DNA of 64,000 nucleotides from JAWKUK01 sp041398605 (GTDB lineage: Bacteria > Planctomycetota > UBA1135 > GCA-002686595). Location: NCBI GenBank assembly GCA_041398605.1, contig JAWKUK010000010.1:124001-188000 (forward strand), written 5' to 3'. A program made the translations under genes and the position numbers. Below the pieces are notes generated by a model that worked only from the letters and a program-made list of their open reading frames with translations, had not been told where the DNA came from and searched no databases. Of this stretch, positions 42,239 through 51,525 are shown in pieces (position 1 is the first letter of the stretch; each line of letters starts with the position of its first letter).

Positions 42239-43690
42239 TCAGCGCGCCCAGGCGCGGCGCGCGAAGAGCGTCGCCAACACCGGCAGGTTCGTGCGCTTGT
42301 TCGGCAGCAGCTTCAGGATGCTCCAGAGGCGCCCCGGCCGCATGTAGAAGCGGCGGTACGCGCGCTTGCGCAGCTGCGTCACCCGGGCCTCGGCGACCTC
42401 GGACAGGTTGATGTCGCTGCGATAGGGCTCGTACGCGGTCCAGTCGTCCGGCAGCCATGCGCCGCCCTCCAACGCCTGCTCGTAGAGCGCGGTGCCCTTG
42501 AACGGGATCACCCGGAAGAACGCGGCCGTGTGGAACGGCGAGCGCACCGCCCAGTCGATCGTCTCGCGCATCTCGGCCTCCGTCTCCGTCGGGAAGCCGA
42601 TCATGAACGCGCCATGCACGAGCACGCCGCGGCGCGCGACGTACTCCGCGATGTGGCGCACCTTGTCGATCTTCAGGTTCTTCTTCGACAGCCGCTGGAT
42701 CCGCGGCACCGCCGACTCCACCGCGATCATGCAGCGGTACATCCCCGCGGCCTGCAAGAGGTCGACCAGCTCTTCATCGAGGTGGTCGCCGCGGAAGCCG
42801 TTCGGGAACGAGAGGCGCAGGTCGTACCCGCGCTCGATCAAGCCGCGCGCGATCGCCTTCGCGCGCGCAGGCTTGAAGTTGAAGATGTCGTCGAGGAACA
42901 CGAGCTCCTTGACGTTGTAGCGCTCGACGAGGTGGTCGATCTCGGCCAGGACGCTGGCGGCAGAGCGCTCGCGGAACGTCTTGCCGTAGGAGTTGTGGCA
43001 GTACGTGCAGCGCCACGGGCAAGCGCGCGAGGAGAACATCGTCGCGAAGTCACCTTCGGTGCGGATGACGCCGCTGCGGGCCTTGTCGCGGTAACGCGCG
43101 TGATCGACGAGGTCCCACGCCGGCATCGGCAGCGCGTCGAGGTCGTCGGGCGGCGCGCGGTCCGGCTCGCGGACGATCGCGCCGTCCGCGTTGCGCCATG
43201 TGAGCCCGCGCTCGTCCGTCCAGTCGGTGCGCCCCTGTGAGAGGCCGTCGAGCACGGCCGGGAAGCTCTCTTCGGCCTCACCGCGGATAACGAGGTCGAC
43301 CGCTGGGTCGGCCAGCACGTCGTCCGCCGCGACGCTCGCGTGCGGCCCGCCCGCGATGACAAACGCCTTGGGCAGCCGCTCGCGCACGAGGCGCGCGACC
43401 GCGTGGATGCACTTGGCCTCGAACGTCATCCCCGAGAGGCCCACGACGTCCGGCGCGAGCCGCTCGAGCTCGACGATCGCCTCTTCGGGCCCGATCCCGA
43501 GCGCCTTCATGTCCAGCACGTGCACGTCGCCGTACCCGCGCGCGCGCGCGCACGCCGCGAGGGACAGGAGCCCGACCGGGTGCACGTGCGTGAGCTGCTC
43601 GAACGGCTGGTGCGTCTGCACGAGCACGATGCGGCGCACGCGGGACGCGCTCCGCTTCGTGTTCGTCGGCACCGGCGCGGCCAGGGTCAT
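42239..43690 (-). CDS. B12-binding radical SAM protein
   Basis: A 483-residue protein with an N-terminal cobalamin-binding Rossmann domain (about 20-150: IVLVQTHQPF, HPVGLLSLAACARARGY, DVVGLSGMTFEA, FVIAGGPHAS) and a radical SAM domain with RACPWRCTYCHNSYGK (Cys224, Cys228, Cys231). ELVFLDDIFNF and GAFMIGFPTETEAEMRETI are typical of the B12-dependent (BchE/class B methylase-like) group. The family methylates or rearranges unreactive carbons; many act on lipids, hopanoids, antibiotics or peptides, so the substrate is open. The cobalamin domain lacks an obvious D-x-H-x2-G, so base-off binding may not occur. It follows the VWA gene by 26 bases. Confidence 0.92.
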   Translation of the reverse strand: MTLAAPVPTNTKRSASRVRRIVLVQTHQPFEQLTHVHPVGLLSLAACARARGYGDVHVLDMKALGIGPEEAIVELERLAPDVVGLSGMTFEAKCIHAVARLVRERLPKAFVIAGGPHASVAADDVLADPAVDLVIRGEAEESFPAVLDGLSQGRTDWTDERGLTWRNADGAIVREPDRAPPDDLDALPMPAWDLVDHARYRDKARSGVIRTEGDFATMFSSRACPWRCTYCHNSYGKTFRERSAASVLAEIDHLVERYNVKELVFLDDIFNFKPARAKAIARGLIERGYDLRLSFPNGFRGDHLDEELVDLLQAAGMYRCMIAVESAVPRIQRLSKKNLKIDKVRHIAEYVARRGVLVHGAFMIGFPTETEAEMRETIDWAVRSPFHTAAFFRVIPFKGTALYEQALEGGAWLPDDWTAYEPYRSDINLSEVAEARVTQLRKRAYRRFYMRPGRLWSILKLLPNKRTNLPVLATLFARRAWAR

Positions 43691-43696
43691 GCCCGC

Positions 43697-43702
43697 ATCA
43701 TA
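43697..43702 (-). promoter_or_regulatory. putative -10 box of the B12-binding radical SAM gene
   Basis: On the minus strand TATGAT, one base from the sigma-70 consensus, ends 6 bases before ATG 43690. Confidence 0.5.
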
Positions 43703-43716
43703 GCCGCGCCGTTGCG

Positions 43717-45759
43717 TCAGCGCTGCCGCGCGCGCTCGACGAGCGCCAGGAACCCGGCCCGGTAGCCGCCGCGGTCCTCGCCGAGGGCCTCCAGCGCCCA
43801 CCGGCGCACATCGTCGAGGGTCGCGCCGCCGACGTGCTCGGACCCGCGCAGCACCATGCCGAAGGCGGCCACCGCCGCGGCGAAGCGCGTGTCTTCGTCG
43901 GCGGCGTCGAACGTCGCACCGCGGTCGCTGACCGGCACCTCGAAGCCTGTGCTCACATCGCCATCCGGGGCCTTGTAGCGCAGGCGGACGGTCAGGAGCT
44001 CGCCGCTGAACGCCGCTCGAGCAGGCGGCGCCTCGGTGGTGTAGCGCGACTCGGGCAGCGGCGGCGGCGTGTACGGAGCGCCGACCGGGATGACCTCGTA
44101 CAGCGCCGTCACCGTGTGCCCCGCGCCGATCTCGCCCGCGTCCTTGCCGTCGTCCAGGAAGTCCTGGTGGGCGAGGACCCGGTTCTCGTAGCCGATCAGC
44201 CGCGCCGCCTGGACCTCGGCCGGGTTGAACTCGACTTGGACCTTGACGTCCTTGGCGACCGTCGCGAGGGTGCCCCCGAGCTGCTCGACGAGCACCTTGC
44301 GCGCCTCCAGCAGCGAGTCGATGTACGCGAAGTTCCCATTGCCGCGGTTCGAGAGCTTCTCCATCTTCGCGTCCTGGAAGTCGCCCGCGCCGAAGCCGAG
44401 CACCGTCAAGAAGACGCCGCTCTTGGCCTCCTCGGCGATGAGGCGCTCCAGCTCCCCGTCGCTCGCGACGCCGACGTTGAAGTCGCCGTCCGTGCACAGG
44501 AGCACGCGGTTCAGGCCGCCCTCGATGAGCTGCTCGCGCGCGACGTCGTACGCAAGTTGTATGCCGGCGCCGCCGTTGGTCGAGCCGCCCGCCTCGAGCC
44601 GCTCGATCGCTTGCAAGATCGCCTCACGCGCTGCCCCAGACGTCGGCGGCAGGGCGAGCCCAACGGCGCCGGCGTAGACGACGATCGACACGCGGTCGCC
44701 CTCGCCGAGCTGCTCGACCAGGAGCCCGAGCGCGCGCTTCACCAGCGGCAGTTTCCGCGGGTCGTTCATCGACCCGGAGACGTCCAGGAGGAACACGAGG
44801 TTCGCCGCCGGGCGCTCCCCGAGGTCGAGGGCCTCGGCCGCGAGGCCGATCCGCACGAGCCGGTGCTGCGGCGCCCACGGCGTCGCGGCGACCGCTACTT
44901 GCACCGCAAACGGGCGCTCGGCGCCGGGGCTCGGCGCGTCGTAGGAGTACGGGAAGTAGTTGATGAACTCCTCGACCCGCACTGCGTCCGGCGGCACGGA
45001 CGCGCCGCTGTTGAGCATGCGGCGCACGTTCGTGTAGCTCGCGGTGTCGACGTCGATCGAGAACGTTGAGCGCGCGTCGAGCTTCACAGGCATAAACGCG
45101 TTCTCGACGATGTGGTCGTACCCTTCGCGCTGCATCTCGCGCTCCTCGGCGACCTCCATGTCAGCGTCGGCCTGGGGGAGGTCCTGCTGACGGCTCAGCG
45201 TCTCGAGGCCCTCCGCTCCGGGGGCGGCTTTGAAGAGGCTCAGGGCGCGCCGTGGTTCGCTCGACCCGGCTCGGTCAAAGCGCGTCGCGGGTGCGGGCGC
45301 CGATCCTCTGACGGACCCCGCGCCACCGGGCACCCCTCCGCTGATGTCGTAGGCGTACCCCGGCGCCGAGTCGCGGGCCTGTTGCGTGATGAGAACGCTG
45401 ATCGTCCCGGCCAATGCTGCAGCGGCAACGAGCGCGGCGCCGCCTAGCCAACCGCGGCGAGCTCCAAGCGCGTGTCGTCGGCGGGCGCTCGCGGCCACGG
45501 CGTCGCGCTGTTCGTCCGTCAGGGCGGGCGCGAACGCGCTCGACTCCTGCGCCAGGGCCGACTCGAGCGCCCTCGCCGTCGCGGCTAGCTCGTCCACCCA
45601 TGCGCGCGCCTCCGCGTGATCCGCCACGAACCGTGCGACGAGCGCGCGCTCGGCGCCCTCGAGCTCGCCCAGCGCGTACGCGCTGAGCCGCGGGTCCTCG
45701 GCCCAGTCCCGCTGGTCGACCGGCGCGTAGCCGCGCTCATCCTTGCTCTCTCGCTTCAT
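43717..45759 (-). CDS. VWA-domain protein (YfbK-like) with anti-sigma-like N-terminus
   Basis: A 680-residue membrane protein. Residues 20-70 (DPRLSAYALGELEGAERALV, then ARFVADH) look like the helical N-terminus of membrane anti-sigma factors, without the zinc-binding His/Cys set. One transmembrane helix follows (104-124). The outer part has a YfbK-type N-region (FSIDVDTASYTNVRRML, FINYFPYSY), a von Willebrand A domain with MIDAS motif DVSGSMN (Asp326) and TDGDFNVG, and a C-terminal DUF3520-like region (GYENRVLAHQDF, TALYEVIP). The ATG overlaps the sigma-factor stop (ATGA), so this is the likely cognate regulator of that sigma factor, sensing through the outer VWA domain (inference). Confidence 0.88.
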   Translation of the reverse strand: MKRESKDERGYAPVDQRDWAEDPRLSAYALGELEGAERALVARFVADHAEARAWVDELAATARALESALAQESSAFAPALTDEQRDAVAASARRRHALGARRGWLGGAALVAAAALAGTISVLITQQARDSAPGYAYDISGGVPGGAGSVRGSAPAPATRFDRAGSSEPRRALSLFKAAPGAEGLETLSRQQDLPQADADMEVAEEREMQREGYDHIVENAFMPVKLDARSTFSIDVDTASYTNVRRMLNSGASVPPDAVRVEEFINYFPYSYDAPSPGAERPFAVQVAVAATPWAPQHRLVRIGLAAEALDLGERPAANLVFLLDVSGSMNDPRKLPLVKRALGLLVEQLGEGDRVSIVVYAGAVGLALPPTSGAAREAILQAIERLEAGGSTNGGAGIQLAYDVAREQLIEGGLNRVLLCTDGDFNVGVASDGELERLIAEEAKSGVFLTVLGFGAGDFQDAKMEKLSNRGNGNFAYIDSLLEARKVLVEQLGGTLATVAKDVKVQVEFNPAEVQAARLIGYENRVLAHQDFLDDGKDAGEIGAGHTVTALYEVIPVGAPYTPPPLPESRYTTEAPPARAAFSGELLTVRLRYKAPDGDVSTGFEVPVSDRGATFDAADEDTRFAAAVAAFGMVLRGSEHVGGATLDDVRRWALEALGEDRGGYRAGFLALVERARQR

Positions 45760-46274
45760 AGCTCCGCCCCTTCCACGGCCAGCTTGCCGCGCAGCGCCTT
45801 CAGACCGACGTGGATCAACCAGCCCACGTTCCCGACCGTCTCGTCCATCACCGCCGCGATCTCCTTGTAGGAGAGCCCGGCTTGGAGCTTCAGCCGCAGC
45901 GCCTCGCGCTGCTTCTCCGGCAGCGCGTCGAGGCGCTCTAGCACCTGCGCGACGGCGTCGCGCTGCTCGAGCGCGGCGCCTGGGCGCGGCGCGCGCTCAT
46001 CGGGGCGCGCGTGGTCTTCGTCGTTCAAGGTCATCATCCGGCTCTCCTTGCGGCGCGCGTCGATCGCGAGGTTCCGGACGACCCGGTGCAACCACTCCGC
46101 GACGCGCGCGCCGACGTCCTCGCGTCGTTCCTTGCAGAGCCGCAGGAAGGCCTCCTGCACGACGTCGCGCGCGCGGTCCAGGTCGCCGCCCAGGCGCTGG
46201 GCCGCATAGCGGACGAGGTCCGCCTCGTGCCGCGCCAACGCGGCTTGGATCCAGTGGGTCTTGGGTTCGGGCAT
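45756..46274 (-). CDS. ECF-type RNA polymerase sigma factor
   Basis: A 172-residue sigma-70 family factor of normal ECF length. Region 2 is LVRYAAQRLGGDLDRARDVV, then QEAFLRLCKE, with WLHRVVRNLAIDARRK (region 2.4). Region 4 is LDALPEKQREALRLKLQAGL, then SYKEIAAVMDETVGNVGWLI, giving a clear helix-turn-helix. ATG 46274 is chosen because GGAAGG lies 8 bases upstream and family similarity starts there. It is the first gene of the minus-strand cluster and overlaps the VWA gene by 4 bases, so it probably directs transcription of its own operon, but no promoter copy could be proved by eye. Confidence 0.93.
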   Translation of the reverse strand: MPEPKTHWIQAALARHEADLVRYAAQRLGGDLDRARDVVQEAFLRLCKERREDVGARVAEWLHRVVRNLAIDARRKESRMMTLNDEDHARPDERAPRPGAALEQRDAVAQVLERLDALPEKQREALRLKLQAGLSYKEIAAVMDETVGNVGWLIHVGLKALRGKLAVEGAEL

Positions 46275-46389
46275 GCGCTCGCCTTCCGGGCTCGGCATCG
46301 TCCACGGACGACGGGCGCGCCCCTTGGCAGAAAGCGCGCAATTCTCCGAGCGCGCGCAGACGCTGCCAGCGCGCGGCGACCCGCAAACG

Positions 46390-46427
46390 AGCGCCGGCGC
46401 TGACCCCGAGGGGGCAGCGCCGGCGCT
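46390..46427 (-). terminator. hairpin after the lipoprotein gene
   Basis: The arms 46390-46402 plus 46404-46407, and 46411-46427, pair over 17 positions with one bulged A and loop GAG. It lies 21 bases beyond the stop of the lipoprotein gene on the minus strand and separates it from the sigma-factor gene. Confidence 0.72.
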
Positions 46428-46447
46428 CCGCACCTGCGTCCGGGCCG

Positions 46448-48154
46448 CTATCTCGGCCCGAGCAAGCGCATCGCGCTCTCCAGGTCGTCCAGGTCGACGC
46501 TGAGGCCCCCGAAGGCGCTGTCGGTGCGCGTCCCGCCCCAGAGGACGAGGGGCACGCTCCCGAGGTTGGGCTGGGTGCGCAAGGCGTCGCGCCGCGCGGC
46601 GGCCGCCGAGCCGCCGGTGGCCGCGGCGTTGAACTCAGCGCCGAGCGTCAAGAGGCGCGCGGCATCGACGCGCCAGACGGACGCGGGGTTCGAGTCGCCG
46701 ATCGCGGCGAGGCCGGCCTTCAACTCGTCCGGGATGCCCGACGGGTTCGAGAACGCCCTGATCCGCGCCTGCGTCGCGGGCGTGTCGCCGCCGAGCACGA
46801 ACATGACCTCCTGGCCGCTCGTCGCGATCATGATGTGCACGCTCTCATCGCCCAGGAAGGACTCGAAGGCCGTGCGCATCTGTGCGCGCGCGTCGAAGTC
46901 GAGGCGGCGCGTGTCGAAGCGGAGCGCGAAGTTCTCGACGACGGCGCCGCCGATCCGCGAGCGCACGGGTAGCGACAGGTCGAAGCCCAACGCGTCGAAG
47001 TCCACCGCGCCCAGCAGCTCGCCCAGCGCGTCGCGGGACCGCGCAGGGTCCTTCGACGACATGATCCATGCGACGTACATCGAGCCAGGCGTGGGGTCGA
47101 CGAGCGTGATGGCGCCGGGCTCGAACGCGCCCAGGAAGCTCAGGGAAGCGTCGTGCAGGGCGCTCAGCGTCGCGCGCATCGGCTCGGGCACGACGCCGAG
47201 CATCGCGCTCAGCTGCTCCGCGCCTGATTGCTCCGCGTTGTCGACGTCGAAGGACAACGCGCCAGCGAGCGGCGCGTCGAGGGAGAGGTGGCGCGCGAGC
47301 GAGGCGAGCGCGTTCCCGCGCTGTGAGGCGCTCGCTGCGATCGGCCCGCCTTCGACGTCGAGCGCGGCTGCGAGCTCGAGCTGCCCGCCGTCGAGGTCCA
47401 CAGTCAGGTCCAGCTGGCGGACGCTCTGGATCATCGCCAGCAGCTCGGCTTGCTGGCGCGCGACCTCCGCGGCGAGCTCCGGCGGCGTGTCGCCGGCGGG
47501 CATGAAGCTCTGGAGCGCCATCGGGACAAGCGGCCCGAAGCGCTTCAGGAGCGCCTTGGCGTCGACGCGCGCGCGCATGAGGCCGGCCGGAACTCCGTCG
47601 CACCAGTCCGGCGGCGCCGCAGCGGGCACGCTCTTGCCTGGCTGGGTCAGCGCCAAGTAGTCGCCCTCGACCTCGGTCTGCTGCGCGACGTCGTTCGACG
47701 GCCCTGCGAGTGCGACCGGCAGATACGCGATGAACTCCGGCTCGGACTTGCCCGCGGGCAGGCGCACCGCGACGACGATCGGCTCGCGCTCGCGGACCTT
47801 GTTCCATTCCACGCCCGCCTGCGCGAACGCCAGCATCAGGCTGTTGCGGATGGGGACGGGGTTCCCGGCGCGCTCGGCGATGGCGCTGACCTTCAAGATC
47901 GCGTCCTCGAGCGCGGCCATGGACGCGATCCGGACCACGGCGACGGTGTCTGAGGGTACGAGCGTCAGCGGCTCGAACACCGGGACCGTCGTCTTCACTG
48001 CGACCTCGCGCGCGGCCCGGCCGGGTGCCACGCTCGCCTTGGTCACGGCACGGGCCGCCCCAGGCGAGGCGGCATCGGTGGCGGAGGGCTCGGTCGTGCC
48101 ACCGCAGGCGGTCAACGAAACAATTGCGGCGAAGAGGAGGGCACGTTGCATCAT
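46448..48154 (-). CDS. lipoprotein of unknown function, 568 aa
   Basis: The N-terminus MMQRALLFAAIVSLTACGG has a lipobox (LTAC, Cys17), so the protein should be lipidated and exported. After a linker to about residue 57 the body starts FEPLTLVPSDTVAVVRIAS, resembling DUF3352-like proteins and the anchored protein at 2250-4334. It consists of alternating beta strands and amphipathic helices with no cysteines suggesting disulfides and no catalytic motif. The tail (from about 500) ends LVLWGGTRTDSAFGGLSVDL. It is transcribed alone, divergently from the 5'-nucleotidase gene over 210 bases, and ends at a hairpin. Confidence 0.83.
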   Translation of the reverse strand: MMQRALLFAAIVSLTACGGTTEPSATDAASPGAARAVTKASVAPGRAAREVAVKTTVPVFEPLTLVPSDTVAVVRIASMAALEDAILKVSAIAERAGNPVPIRNSLMLAFAQAGVEWNKVREREPIVVAVRLPAGKSEPEFIAYLPVALAGPSNDVAQQTEVEGDYLALTQPGKSVPAAAPPDWCDGVPAGLMRARVDAKALLKRFGPLVPMALQSFMPAGDTPPELAAEVARQQAELLAMIQSVRQLDLTVDLDGGQLELAAALDVEGGPIAASASQRGNALASLARHLSLDAPLAGALSFDVDNAEQSGAEQLSAMLGVVPEPMRATLSALHDASLSFLGAFEPGAITLVDPTPGSMYVAWIMSSKDPARSRDALGELLGAVDFDALGFDLSLPVRSRIGGAVVENFALRFDTRRLDFDARAQMRTAFESFLGDESVHIMIATSGQEVMFVLGGDTPATQARIRAFSNPSGIPDELKAGLAAIGDSNPASVWRVDAARLLTLGAEFNAAATGGSAAAARRDALRTQPNLGSVPLVLWGGTRTDSAFGGLSVDLDDLESAMRLLGPR

Positions 48155-48364
48155 GGGATCGAAGACGAGAGAGGCGAATCGCCCGCGCCCAGGGACCCCC
48201 TCGGAAGGGGGCGCGCTAGGGCGCGTTCAGTCGTCGCCATCGGGTCCCCGTGCCCCGGGACTGGACTTGAACTCGAGGAGTAGGTGGCTGGCCCGCGATG
48301 TGTCCGGAGTTGATGCAGGCCTGATCCATGCGTGTCTCGCTCTGCCATAGAATGGGACGCATCC

Positions 48365-49981
48365 ATGCGCCCAAACCCTGAACTCAACGTCCGGTCCCGC
48401 GTCGCCCTTTGGTCCACCTGGGTGGGCTCCGCGCTCGCGCTGGCGGGCCTCGCGCTCGCGGCAGGCCAAGCGTCTCTCACGACGCCTGGCGACGGAGCGA
48501 GGCAGGGGCCCCAGACGGCGAGCGCGCCCGAGCTAAGGCACCTCGTGGTGTTCCATACGAACGACATCCACGGCCAGGTCTTGCCGCGGCCCGCGACGTG
48601 GCTGAAGGACGTCGACCCGCTGCCCGATTCAGGCGGGCTCCCGCGCCTGGCGGCGACCCTGCGGCGCGAGCGCGCGGAGGCCGAGGCGGACGGCGCGGCG
48701 GTCCTCGTCGTCGACGGCGGCGACTGGTTCCAAGGGACACCGGAGGGCAACCTCGACCAAGGCCGCGGCTTCCTCGCTGCGCTCGCCGCGGCGGGGCATG
48801 ACGCGCTCGTCGTGGGCAACCATGACTTCGACCACGGCGTCGAGGTCCTCACCGGGCACCTTGCGGCCGTCGGACTGCCGGCGCTGCTCGCGAACGTGCA
48901 CGACGCCGCGGGCGCGCCTGTGCCCGGGACACGCGACGCGCTCGTCTTCGAACGCCTCGGGCTGCGGATCGCCGTCGTCGGGCTCCTGACGCCCGTGACG
49001 CCTGACATCACGCATGCGAGCACGAGAGAGCTCACGTTCGAGGACCCGGTCCAGGCGCTGACGCGCGTGCGCGCCGCGCTCGGGGAGCGCGTGGATTGGA
49101 TCCTGCCGGTCTGCCACCTCGGCGTCGAGAACGAGCGCGCGCTCGCCGCTGCGCTGCCCTGGCTCGACGTCGTCGTCGGCGGGCACTCGCACACGTACTT
49201 GCGCAAGGGCGTCGACGAGGGCGCGACGCTCGTCGTGCAGGCTGGCGACAAGGCCAGCGTGCTCGGGCGCGTCGATGTTTGGTTCGACGCGGACGGTCAC
49301 GTTGTGAAGAAGTCCGCGCGCCTCATCGACCTGTACGAGGAGCCCGCCGCGGAGTTCCGGAACGCCTCCGTCGATGCCTTGTGTCAGGCGCTCGCAGGGC
49401 GCGCGGCGGCCTCGATGGACGAAGTCGTCGGCACGCTTACAGCGCCGCTGGAGCAGTCGCGGCGCCCGCTGGTCAATACGACCGCTGGGAACTTCATCAC
49501 CGACCTGATGCGCGCGCGCACGGGCGCGGACTGCGCCGTGCACAACCGCGGCGGCATCCGCACCGCGCTGCCCGCGGGGCCGGTCACGCGCCGTGACCTC
49601 TTCATGATCCTGCCGTTTGCGAACCACCTTGCCACGCTCGAGCTCGACGGCGCGACCTTGATCGAGATCATGCGGCGGTCGGTCGAGGACGCGGACGCGC
49701 GCCCGCTCGAGTTCAGCGGCATGACGCTCGTTGTGCGCATGGAGGAGGGCCAGCCGCGCTTCGTCGAGCTGCGCATCGGCGGCGCCGTGTGCGAGCCCGC
49801 GAAGCGCTATCGCATGACGACCAACAGCTTCTTGGCGGACGGCAATGATGGCCTCAAGGAGCTCGCGTCGGCGAGCCCGCGCGAGCTCGACTTCATCTTG
49901 CTCCGTGACCTCCTCGAGCAGGCCTTTGCCGGTCAGGCGCTGACCCCGGCGAACGACCAGCGCTATGAGGTCCAGAGGTGA
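48365..49981 (+). CDS. exported 5'-nucleotidase/2',3'-cyclic phosphodiesterase-type metallophosphatase (UshA family)
   Basis: A 538-residue protein with a signal segment (17-34). The N-terminal metallophosphatase domain has FHTNDIHGQV (Asp67, His69), VDGGDWFQGT, VVGNHDFDHG and the VVGGHSHTYL metal motif. The C-terminal nucleotide-binding domain has LVNTTAGNFITDLMRARTG, VHNRGGIRTALPAG and the YRMTTNSFLADGNDG substrate loop. It should release phosphate from nucleotides or cyclic nucleotides in the periplasm for salvage. ATG 48365 is preceded by TAGAAT 11 bases upstream; an upstream in-frame start at 48332 seems unnecessary. Its stop overlaps the GTG of the next gene. Confidence 0.93.
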   Translation: MRPNPELNVRSRVALWSTWVGSALALAGLALAAGQASLTTPGDGARQGPQTASAPELRHLVVFHTNDIHGQVLPRPATWLKDVDPLPDSGGLPRLAATLRRERAEAEADGAAVLVVDGGDWFQGTPEGNLDQGRGFLAALAAAGHDALVVGNHDFDHGVEVLTGHLAAVGLPALLANVHDAAGAPVPGTRDALVFERLGLRIAVVGLLTPVTPDITHASTRELTFEDPVQALTRVRAALGERVDWILPVCHLGVENERALAAALPWLDVVVGGHSHTYLRKGVDEGATLVVQAGDKASVLGRVDVWFDADGHVVKKSARLIDLYEEPAAEFRNASVDALCQALAGRAAASMDEVVGTLTAPLEQSRRPLVNTTAGNFITDLMRARTGADCAVHNRGGIRTALPAGPVTRRDLFMILPFANHLATLELDGATLIEIMRRSVEDADARPLEFSGMTLVVRMEEGQPRFVELRIGGAVCEPAKRYRMTTNSFLADGNDGLKELASASPRELDFILLRDLLEQAFAGQALTPANDQRYEVQR

Positions 49982-51525
49982 AGGCCGCGCGCCTCGCGTC
50001 GGGCGTGTGCTGCGCGCTCCTATGGTCGGGGCCGACGCCCGCGTTCGCAGCAGCGCCGAGGCCCGTGCCGGCCGCCGCGCAGACCCTCGGCGAAGCGGCG
50101 CAGGGGCTCGAAGCGCGTGAGGCGCGCGAGCGGCGCAAAGCGGCCCAGGACCTCGGCGCGATCGGCACGCTGCCCGCCTTCGCGCTCCTGCTCTCAAAGG
50201 GGCTCGAGGACCGCGAGCCGATGGTGGCGGATGAAGCGCAGTGGCAGCTCGGCCGGGTGGCCTCGCCGCAGGTCGCCGCGCTCGTGTTCGGACGGCACGT
50301 CCTTGGGCACCGGGACGCGCTCTTGCGGCTGCGCGCGGCGGAGGCCCTCGGCAGGATGGAGGTCTCCCTCGATGCGGCGCTCTGGGCGTCCGCTTTGAAG
50401 GAGAGGGACCCGCGGGCGAGGCGCGCCTTCCTCGAGTCGTTGGGGCTGCACGCAGCGGCGCAACGGGTGACCGGGAAGCTCGACGCGCTCCGCAAGGCCG
50501 TGGCGCGGGAGGCGGGCCGTGGCAACGAGGATGCGACGCGGGGCGCGGCGTTGGCGGCCCTCGCGCAGCTCGATCCGAGCGATGCGCGCAAGCTGGCGGA
50601 CGAATGGGCGCGCGCCAAGGAGCCGACGCTGCGCGCCGCCGCGTTCGAAGCTTGGCTCGCGATGGACCCGGCCTCAGCGGTCACGCACGCGGCCGCGGTC
50701 TTGGACGATGCGCACGGGCCGCTGCGCGCGCGCGCGGTGGCGGCGCTCGTGGCCCACGGCAGCCGGGCAGCCGTGAACGAGCTCGTCGGCCGCCTCGAGC
50801 GTGAGGACTCTGTGCGCGTCCGCGCAGCGCTCCTGGCGGGGCTGCGCGGCCTCTCGGGGCTGCGGCACGGCGCGGACCCGCGGCCGTGGCGCGAGTGGCT
50901 CGAAGCCTTGCCCGCGGATTGGCACGGGGCCGCGGACTCGGCCAGCGCGCCAGGCAAGGGCGACGCGGCGCTCGACGCGGGCGACGGTCGCTCGACGACC
51001 TTTGTCGGGCACGCCGTGCGCTCGGATCGCGTCGCGTTCCTGATCGACATGTCGGGCTCCATGTGGACCGAGGCGAACGGCGCGACGCGCAAGCAGCGTG
51101 TCGAGCATGAGCTCGCCAAAGCGCTGCGCGCGCTGCCGTCGACCGCGCGCTTCAACATCATCCCGTACGCGGACCTGCCCGCGCCCTTCGAGAAGGGCCT
51201 GATCGAGGCCTCGGCGGCCAACGTCGAGCGGGCCATCAAGGCCTTTGAGCGCAGCACCCAGCGCGGCAAGGGCGACGTCTGGGGCGCGATCGTGAGCGCG
51301 CTCGACGACCCGGAGGTGGACACGCTCGTGATCCTGACCGACGGCGCGCCGTCGGGCGGCGAGCGCTGGAACGTCGAGCTCATGGCGCACCTCTACGCGC
51401 GCGAGAACCGGCTGCGCTACGTCGCGGTCGACGTCGTGTTGTTCGGCGCGAAGAAGAACCTCGTCAAGCTCTGGCGCGCGCTGGCCGAGGCGAGCGGCGG
51501 TCGGGCGACCGAGGTCGAGCTCTGA
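49978..51525 (+). CDS. exported protein with HEAT-like repeats and a VWA domain
   Basis: A 515-residue protein from GTG 49978, which overlaps the 5'-nucleotidase stop (GTGA). The signal peptide covers 1-24 (ending FAAA). Residues 35-290 form HEAT/PBS-type helical repeats (for example DLGAIGTLPAFALLL, LRLRAAEALGRME, LRARAVAALVAHGSRAAVNE). Residues 340-515 are a von Willebrand A domain with MIDAS motif DMSGSM and VDTLVILTDGAPSGG. It probably binds a protein partner or metal in the periplasm. Coupling to the nucleotidase gene suggests a joint role, but none is known to me. Only HEAT repeats similar to those in planctomycete secreted proteins are recognised. Confidence 0.87.
   Translation: MKAARLASGVCCALLWSGPTPAFAAAPRPVPAAAQTLGEAAQGLEAREARERRKAAQDLGAIGTLPAFALLLSKGLEDREPMVADEAQWQLGRVASPQVAALVFGRHVLGHRDALLRLRAAEALGRMEVSLDAALWASALKERDPRARRAFLESLGLHAAAQRVTGKLDALRKAVAREAGRGNEDATRGAALAALAQLDPSDARKLADEWARAKEPTLRAAAFEAWLAMDPASAVTHAAAVLDDAHGPLRARAVAALVAHGSRAAVNELVGRLEREDSVRVRAALLAGLRGLSGLRHGADPRPWREWLEALPADWHGAADSASAPGKGDAALDAGDGRSTTFVGHAVRSDRVAFLIDMSGSMWTEANGATRKQRVEHELAKALRALPSTARFNIIPYADLPAPFEKGLIEASAANVERAIKAFERSTQRGKGDVWGAIVSALDDPEVDTLVILTDGAPSGGERWNVELMAHLYARENRLRYVAVDVVLFGAKKNLVKLWRALAEASGGRATEVEL

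Noticed and set aside
48241..48290. Sequence like the 3' half of a tRNA (CGGGACTGGACTTGAACTCG).
   Set aside because: No matching acceptor stem, anticodon arm or D arm lies at the right distance on either strand.
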